From Cupriavidus sp. YR651 (GTDB lineage Bacteria; Pseudomonadota; Gammaproteobacteria; Burkholderiales; Burkholderiaceae): 64,000 nt of DNA. Positions 58,105 through 64,000 of the stretch are shown here, one piece after another. The notes beneath the pieces are model-generated. The model searched no databases, was not told the DNA's origin, and saw only the letters and a list, made by a program, of their open reading frames with translations. Both the position numbers and the translations under genes were made by a program. Location: contig NZ_FMYZ01000003.1 in assembly GCF_900101625.1 (NCBI RefSeq), positions 1 through 64,000 on the forward strand, in the 5' to 3' direction. The first letter of the stretch is position 1. Each line of letters starts with the position of its first letter.

Positions 58105-59084
58105 ACGCATCCCGCCGCAAAGCGCTCAAATTTCTCGCTTCCGCATCGCTTGCTTCCTTGGCGGTGTCGAGCCCCTTTCGCGCAACTGCAGAAGACTCTC
58201 GCAAGCCTATCCGTTTGCTGGTTGGCTATCCGCCAGGTGGTCCTGCTGACATTGTCGCGCGGATAATGGCCGAGCGACTTTCATCAGTGATGGGAGGACC
58301 CGTCGTGGTCGATAATCGTCCCGGAGCTGGGGGACAGATTGCGGCTCAGGCGTTGAAGTCCGCTGTGCCGGACGGTGCCACACTTTTCTTGAGCAACACG
58401 CACACCATTGTGACAGTGCCACTAACGGTGGCGTCGCCTGGCTTTGCGCCAAGTACCGACTTCCGGCCGATTGGCACGGTAGCAAACTTTGAGCTGGCAC
58501 TTGCGGTTCACAAGAGAACGGGCGTGAAGAAGTTGAGCGAACTTAAGGCCTGGTTGGCTGCCCATTCCGATGAGGCCAATATCGGCGTTCCCGCGCCAAC
58601 GAGCGCCCCTGAGTTCATTGCAGGCAAACTTGCTCGCGCTTTTCGCACAAAGACAGTCCCTGTTCCTTACCGAGGAGCTGCGCCGATGGTGCAAGATTTT
58701 CTGGCTGGCCAAGTCGCGGCGGCTGTTTCCGGGGTGTCAGACTTTCTACCGTACCTGGAAAGCGGCGCACTACGCATTCTCGCTGTGACCCGAGAAACGC
58801 CGATTCTGGCAGGGGTTCCATCCTTCGAGCAGGCTGGATACAAGGGGCTTGATGCTACCGACGTTCTTGGTGTCTATGCACCGGTCGGGATGTCTGACGC
58901 CGTCGTTACGCAGTACAACGCCGCCATCCGACAAGTCCTTTCGATGCCTGACGTTGCAGCAAAGTTGCGAGGTTACGCCATGACAGCGGCACCGAGTTCC
59001 CCGGCGGAGCATGTTCAACGGCTTGCCGAGGTTTCTCGGACCCTCACGAACCTCATGAAAGACGGCTCTTACACAACCCAGTAG
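58101..59084 (+). CDS. Bug-family tripartite tricarboxylate transporter receptor
   Basis: This 327-residue periplasmic binding protein has a twin-Arg-like N-terminus (MNASRRKALKFLASASLASLA), which may direct Tat export. It then shows PIRLLVGYPPGGPADIVAR, VVVDNRPGAGGQIAA and the later domain. It is translationally coupled to the DJ-1/PfpI gene, and no membrane permease genes follow. An inverted repeat (59125-59131 with 59146-59152) downstream may end the transcript. Confidence 0.9.
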   Translation: MNASRRKALKFLASASLASLAVSSPFRATAEDSRKPIRLLVGYPPGGPADIVARIMAERLSSVMGGPVVVDNRPGAGGQIAAQALKSAVPDGATLFLSNTHTIVTVPLTVASPGFAPSTDFRPIGTVANFELALAVHKRTGVKKLSELKAWLAAHSDEANIGVPAPTSAPEFIAGKLARAFRTKTVPVPYRGAAPMVQDFLAGQVAAAVSGVSDFLPYLESGALRILAVTRETPILAGVPSFEQAGYKGLDATDVLGVYAPVGMSDAVVTQYNAAIRQVLSMPDVAAKLRGYAMTAAPSSPAEHVQRLAEVSRTLTNLMKDGSYTTQ

Positions 59085-59278
59085 CAGTGCGATAACATCT
59101 CCCTCATATCGGGGGACATATTCGAGTCCGCGGAAAAATTGACCTGCGGACTTATTTCGCGCAAAAACAGTTGTACATCTGAGTAGCGCCAAGGAGACGT
59201 AACGGATTTTCTGAAGCGTCCCCGTTGGGTTGGACTGTGCGATGTGCCCCTTATTTCAGACGCAAAGAAAGGAGCGCG

Positions 59279-62200
59279 ATGTCCGACAGTCTGCTCGTCA
59301 GAGCTAGCCGAGACGGCGACCAGTTTCACTATTTGTGGGCAGCCCGTCGAGCGCTTTCGTTGCTCAATCCGCTATCCGGCTTGGTGGCCATCACCATCGA
59401 AGGTGCTTCGACGGACGAGACGGGCACCAGTGCGCCGGTGGAGACTGGGGAAGAGCTTATTGATATCGCCGAATACTATGGCGACACCGATATGAGCAAG
59501 GCATCCCTGGTGCGGTACATGCAACTCAAGCATTCGACTCTGCACGCTGAGGATGAGTGGAAGCCTAGCGGTATCGAGAAGACAATTTCGGGCTTTGCTA
59601 AGCGTTATGGCCAGCTCCAGACGGTACTGGGTGCGGAGAATGTCGGGGGAAAGCTGGAGTTTTGGTTTGTCACCAACAGGCCCATTCATGCTGATTTCGC
59701 CGCAGCGGTCAAAGACGTTGCAAGCAGTGGGACGACTTCCGACACCACCAATCTCGAAAAGCTGGAGAAGTACACGGGCCTGCGAGAAGACAAACTCGCG
59801 GAGTTCTGCCGTCTGCTACGACTGGAGGGTCTGGAAGACAATTACTGGACCCAGCGCAACATCCTCTCTCAGGACTTGAACGTCTATCTCCCGCAGCTTG
59901 ATGCGGATGCGCCTATACGGCTAAAGGAGCTCATTACCCGCAAGGCTCTCTCGGAGAGTGCGAACGAGCCAAGCGTCACCAAAATTGATGTGTTGCGTGC
60001 TCTTCAGACCGATGAGCCAAGCTTGTTTCCTGCTCGTTGTCTCATTGAGTCGGTGCCGGATGCGGTCACGCGAGCCCAAGAACACGGTTTGGTGAAGGCT
60101 ATCGTCGCGGCAGGTGCGATTCCCGTTGTCATCAGTGCTGATGGTGGCGTAGGCAAGTCGGTATTCTCAACACAGATTGCGCGAGGATTGCCGGAAGGCT
60201 CGGTGGCGATTCTATATGACTGCTTTGGGAATGGTGAATATCGCAGCCTTTCCGGATACCGACATCGACACCGCACGGCTCTCGTGCAAATGGCGAATGA
60301 GTTGGCCGGCAAGGGCTTATGCCATCCACTCATCCCCAGTCCCCAAGCAGACACGACGAGTTACGCGTGCGCTTTTCTCCATCGCCTGCGGCAAGCAGTT
60401 CGTATCGTCCGCGCCGACCATGCGGACGCGCTGGTATGCATCATCGTCGACGCGGCCGACAACGCGCAAATGGCCGCGGAAGAGGCCGGCGAGGCAAGGT
60501 CGTTTATCCGCGACCTGCTGCGGGAGACGCTACCTGACGGAGTGCGATTGGTAGCGCTATGCCGCCCGTATCGCGAAGCTATGCTCGACCCCCCACCTCA
60601 CGCCTTGAGGTTCGCGCTTGAAGCATTCAGCCAAGACGAGACGGCTGCCCATTTGCGGAAACACTTTCCGTCTGCAACAGACCAAGATGTAAGTGAATTT
60701 CATCGGCTGAGTTCACACAATCCTCGGGTACAAGCACTAGCGTTGTCACACGGGGGAACACTTCCTGACATTTTGCGATTGTTGGGGCCGAATCCCTCGA
60801 CGGTGGAGAGCACAATTGGGGAGATTCTCGAGCAGGCTGTTCAAAAGCTACGGGACGAAGCCGGCGTGACGGCGCGTGAGCAGGTCGACATGATATGTGC
60901 GGGCCTTGCGGCCCTTCGGCCGCGGGTACCGATTTCGATTCTGGCATCTATGTCGGGAGTAGATGCTGCGGCAATCAAGAGCTTTGCCCTGGACCTAGGT
61001 AGGCCTCTGGTAGTTGCTGGCGAATCGGTTCAGTTCTTCGATGAGCCCGCGGAATCCTGGTTTCGAATGAGATTCAGGCCGAGTGCGGCGACGCTGGAGG
61101 CCTTCCTGGAAAAGCTGAAGCCTTTAGCTTCGGAAAGCGCCTATGCGGCTTCCGTGTTACCCGCCCTGATGCTTGAGGCCGGCCAATTTGCGGAATTGGT
61201 ACGGCTGGCGCTCGACTCGGAAGCGCTGCCAGACGCAAATCTACTCGAGCGGCGGGATATAGAACTCCAGCGGCTACAGTTTGCACTGAAGGCGGGGCTA
61301 CGAAACCGCGATTACGTCGCGGCGGCAAAGCTTGCGATGAAGGGAGGCGGAGAAAAGGCGGGCGACGTTAGGCAGCGCGAACTGCTGCAGTCAAATATCG
61401 ACCTGGCAGGAAGCATGCTAGATGTCGATGCTGTACAAGAGCTCGTGACCCGGAGGGCGTTCGAAGCGGACTGGAAAGGGTCGCATCACGCGTATGAAGC
61501 GGCGTTGTTGTCTGCCCACGCAGAGTTGATTGGCGAAGCCGGAAGCCGCCTCCGGATGGCGAATGAGTGGTTAAAAAACTGGAACTCACTCCCAAGAAAC
61601 GAGCGCGAGAATGAGTCCGTAACAAACGAAGACCGTGCCGTTCTCGCTCTGGCCAATCTGAATATTCACGGTCCACAGGCGGCGTCGGACTTCCTGGGTC
61701 GATGGCGTCCGCGCAGCTACGCTTATGAGGCAGGACGGATTCTGGCAAAGCGGCTGCTCGACCACGGTCGTTGCGCTGATGTGGACGCCTTGGGGAATGC
61801 AGCTTCGAACAATCTCGGCCTGCTCCTGGCCATCGTTCAGGAATCCAGAGCGCTGCATCTGCTTCCGCCAGTAGATATCTCGAGATGCGCGCTGGAGGGC
61901 GTAAAAAGCCATCTTGAAAAGACGCCGGACGAACGAGAGCTCAATATAGAGCTATTGGCTGTCGTTGCGGTCGTAGAGGCAGCGCATCTTCAGAAACTAT
62001 GTGAAGCTGAAGAGGCAGCGAAGATTTTGGATGTCTCCCTTCCCAGCGTGGCCCCGCGGATAGTATTGTCGCCACACGCGTCTGAGCGCTTCGACTACAC
62101 GCGGGCATATGCTTTGAGAGCAGCGTTGCGCGGTGAAAGCGTCACGCTAAAGGATGTTGCCCCGGAAGAACTACGAAAAGAAATCGAGAAGCAGAAGTCG

Positions 62201-64000
62201 CATGGAGCAAGCGGTGAGCTGCGGGAGTTTGAAGCTAGCATCGGAGCGGTGTTACCGTGGGCGAACGTTTGGGCAGCAGTGGTGTGTGGTCGACTGCAAG
62301 CGCATCAGATAGCCTCAGCAATCGCCGAAGCGCGCAACGCCTCGCACAGGGCGGAGAGCGCAACATATCGAGAACGGTCTCTGATTGCTGACGAGGTTGC
62401 TAGCCTTTGGATTGATGTTTTGATGGAAAGTGGTACCGCGACAACGGACACTGTACGCGAGCTTGTAGCATGGTCGCACAATCTCAATCGCCCGCTATAT
62501 ACCCCCACGCTGAATCGGCTTGCAAGGCTTTGCGCGAAGACCGATGGCATTGAAGAATTTGCCTTCGAATTTGCGCAGACGTCAATTGATTTAGTGCGCA
62601 GGGACCGGTCGGACGCGGGAAGCGAGGCGGACGGGTACGTGAGCGTTGCGCGGTCTTTGCTAGCGTTGAGCCATGCAGATGCTGCCTTGTACTTTGACAA
62701 GGCAATAGAAGTGGCAAACAAAATCGGCGAAGAGAACGTTGCTCGGTGGCACGCGATTCTCGCGCTTGCCGAGCATGCTGCCCAGACGGAGAAGGCGTCT
62801 CCGGAGATGACCTACCGTTTCGCACGATGCGCCGAACTGACGTGGCGTTATGTCCTCAGAGATAAGCATTTTCCCTGGGAGGCCACGGTGGAAGTGCTGA
62901 CGAAGCTCGACCCGCAATCGTCATTCGCGATTATAAGTCGATGGCGGGACCGAGCATTCGGCAACCCCGCTCGCGTTTTGGCTGTGGCTGTAGAGTCCCT
63001 GGCAGCAAGCGGAAGACTGTTACCGGGAGATGCGCTTGCCATGATTCCTTTCGACGCGAGTTGGGACGAGGATGCACTCTTAGCATCGGCCCTGCCTCGG
63101 TTCGGAAGCGATGCGGAACGTATTGCCGGATTGAGTCTTGTTTATAGGTACCTCTGTCTGGGTTCCCACGGTGCGTCCAAATGGCAACGTGTTAGGGATA
63201 CCGCGGCTACTGTCGGAGTGTCATTGCCGGGGATTGAGCAGCGGATTGCTGAAGCCACCGCTCGTGAAACGTCGAAACAGAACCGCGTTCCTGGCCCAGC
63301 AGTGCCGGGTTCATCGGAAGAGGTATCCGGACATGACTGGGAGGCTGTTTTCGCTGGACTTGATGTGGCGTCTGCCGCGGAGCTTACGGTCGCGTACCAA
63401 CGATTCCGCGAGGGTGAACCACCATTTCGGTCGACTGAGTTCTTTCGCGCGGCTTTCGCGCGAGTGAAGTTTGGCCGGGAGGTTGAATTTGTTCAGGCGG
63501 TGGAACGATGCGACTGGTTTGACCTGTTTGAGCTTCGTGACTTCCTTTCAGAATGGCCATCGCGATGGATACCGCGAGAGGTTATTCGCGCGGCGCTCGC
63601 GTCAATGGTTGCGAGGATGTGCAAAAAGTTCTGTTTGCGAATCGAGCGAAATCGCTACTACGAGGTCATGCCATTTCAGTTAGCCAGCGAACGTTCCGGG
63701 CTAGGTATCCAGGAGATGGTGGATGCCGTATTTCAGGGGCTTGCTGAACTGCCGGACGCTCTCGAAGGTGACCGGCTATTCAGCCTCGTCGCTCTGTTGG
63801 CACCGAAGATGACGGGGCCCGAGTCTGTTGCTGTCCTATCATATGCAATAGCGTTTCTGGAGATTCATCTTGAGTCGGAGGATGGTGATGGGGCATGGTC
63901 ATATGATTTGGAAGCCCCTGACGATATCCATAAGGCCGTGGCCGGGTACATTTGGGCGGGACTCGCATCGCCGGTGGCAGAAGTGCGCTGGCAAAGTGCT
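59279..64000 (+). CDS. Giant Cap4-type nuclease/STAND ATPase (Avs-like), 3' end outside window
   Basis: The frame runs without a stop from an ATG with AGGAG at 59279 to the last base, giving at least 1574 residues. The N-terminus reads RDGDQFHYLWAARRALSLL, then ITIEGASTDE, ELIDIAEYYGD and VRYMQLKHST with Q82-x-K84, the layout of Cap4-like PD-(D/E)xK nucleases at the start of Avs proteins. Walker A is ADGGVGKS at 287-294 and Walker B IIVDAADNAQ with D391. The stretch YDCFGNGEYRSLSGYRHRH follows Walker A. The remainder is TPR-like helical repeats. The architecture equals anti-phage STANDs (AVAST); the exact type and any partner lie beyond the window. Confidence 0.88.
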   Translation, partial: MSDSLLVRASRDGDQFHYLWAARRALSLLNPLSGLVAITIEGASTDETGTSAPVETGEELIDIAEYYGDTDMSKASLVRYMQLKHSTLHAEDEWKPSGIEKTISGFAKRYGQLQTVLGAENVGGKLEFWFVTNRPIHADFAAAVKDVASSGTTSDTTNLEKLEKYTGLREDKLAEFCRLLRLEGLEDNYWTQRNILSQDLNVYLPQLDADAPIRLKELITRKALSESANEPSVTKIDVLRALQTDEPSLFPARCLIESVPDAVTRAQEHGLVKAIVAAGAIPVVISADGGVGKSVFSTQIARGLPEGSVAILYDCFGNGEYRSLSGYRHRHRTALVQMANELAGKGLCHPLIPSPQADTTSYACAFLHRLRQAVRIVRADHADALVCIIVDAADNAQMAAEEAGEARSFIRDLLRETLPDGVRLVALCRPYREAMLDPPPHALRFALEAFSQDETAAHLRKHFPSATDQDVSEFHRLSSHNPRVQALALSHGGTLPDILRLLGPNPSTVESTIGEILEQAVQKLRDEAGVTAREQVDMICAGLAALRPRVPISILASMSGVDAAAIKSFALDLGRPLVVAGESVQFFDEPAESWFRMRFRPSAATLEAFLEKLKPLASESAYAASVLPALMLEAGQFAELVRLALDSEALPDANLLERRDIELQRLQFALKAGLRNRDYVAAAKLAMKGGGEKAGDVRQRELLQSNIDLAGSMLDVDAVQELVTRRAFEADWKGSHHAYEAALLSAHAELIGEAGSRLRMANEWLKNWNSLPRNERENESVTNEDRAVLALANLNIHGPQAASDFLGRWRPRSYAYEAGRILAKRLLDHGRCADVDALGNAASNNLGLLLAIVQESRALHLLPPVDISRCALEGVKSHLEKTPDERELNIELLAVVAVVEAAHLQKLCEAEEAAKILDVSLPSVAPRIVLSPHASERFDYTRAYALRAALRGESVTLKDVAPEELRKEIEKQKSHGASGELREFEASIGAVLPWANVWAAVVCGRLQAHQIASAIAEARNASHRAESATYRERSLIADEVASLWIDVLMESGTATTDTVRELVAWSHNLNRPLYTPTLNRLARLCAKTDGIEEFAFEFAQTSIDLVRRDRSDAGSEADGYVSVARSLLALSHADAALYFDKAIEVANKIGEENVARWHAILALAEHAAQTEKASPEMTYRFARCAELTWRYVLRDKHFPWEATVEVLTKLDPQSSFAIISRWRDRAFGNPARVLAVAVESLAASGRLLPGDALAMIPFDASWDEDALLASALPRFGSDAERIAGLSLVYRYLCLGSHGASKWQRVRDTAATVGVSLPGIEQRIAEATARETSKQNRVPGPAVPGSSEEVSGHDWEAVFAGLDVASAAELTVAYQRFREGEPPFRSTEFFRAAFARVKFGREVEFVQAVERCDWFDLFELRDFLSEWPSRWIPREVIRAALASMVARMCKKFCLRIERNRYYEVMPFQLASERSGLGIQEMVDAVFQGLAELPDALEGDRLFSLVALLAPKMTGPESVAVLSYAIAFLEIHLESEDGDGAWSYDLEAPDDIHKAVAGYIWAGLASPVAEVRWQSA

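Noticed and set aside
39224..64000. Search for a CRISPR array, tRNA-borne attachment site, integrase or IS transposase in the accessory region
   Set aside because: No regular spacer repeats, tRNA-like cloverleaf, integrase or transposase frame was seen by eye; absence outside the window cannot be judged.

Overview
The window looks like a chromosomal segment of a beta-proteobacterium of the Burkholderiaceae, most likely Cupriavidus or Ralstonia. The evidence is the high GC content, several orphan tripartite-tricarboxylate (Bug) receptors, a fliLMNOPQR flagellar operon, AcnB, an OXA-type beta-lactamase and many LysR regulators. No rRNA, tRNA, CRISPR array or integrase was recognised. The genus is an inference from gene content.

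Bases 1-31155 are a metabolic and stress region. A large signalling kinase is cut by the left edge. A lipoprotein, a Bug receptor with an argininosuccinate-lyase-like enzyme under a divergent LysR gene, a di-iron-type metallo-beta-lactamase-fold protein, and an AraC/VOC pair follow. Bases 9590-18317 hold a tartrate-use operon: divergent LysR, ttuC, dctA, ttuD, pyruvate kinase, enolase and a Bug receptor. Together these could carry tartrate through glycerate, 2-phosphoglycerate and PEP to pyruvate. Bases 19364-28143 hold two NO-stress units, alternative oxidase and NnrS plus a TehA-like protein, each behind an NsrR-like box. Between them is an ECF41 sigma factor whose own gene, a flavodoxin gene and a carboxymuconolactone decarboxylase gene each carry an exact TGTCACA-N16-CGTC promoter. 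A 191-bp miniature transposon sits at the sigma gene's stop codon. A truncated chemotaxis-receptor remnant, an unknown gene and the beta-lactamase end this part.

Bases 31159-38765 are core: fliL to fliR on the minus strand and acnB on the plus strand, with a divergent control region between them.

Bases 38766-64000 are an accessory region of visibly lower GC that reads as an anti-phage defence island. It contains three very large STAND/NACHT ATPases with different N-terminal nucleases: PD-(D/E)xK-like, HNH and Cap4-like. The last one is open at the right edge. Around them are a CoiA-like nuclease, two HEPN-motif proteins, a Schlafen-type AlbA_2 protein, and a HipA-like kinase coupled to an unknown partner. 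A GlxA regulator/DJ-1/Bug module is embedded in the island. An unusual set of direct and inverted repeats marks the acnB side of the junction.
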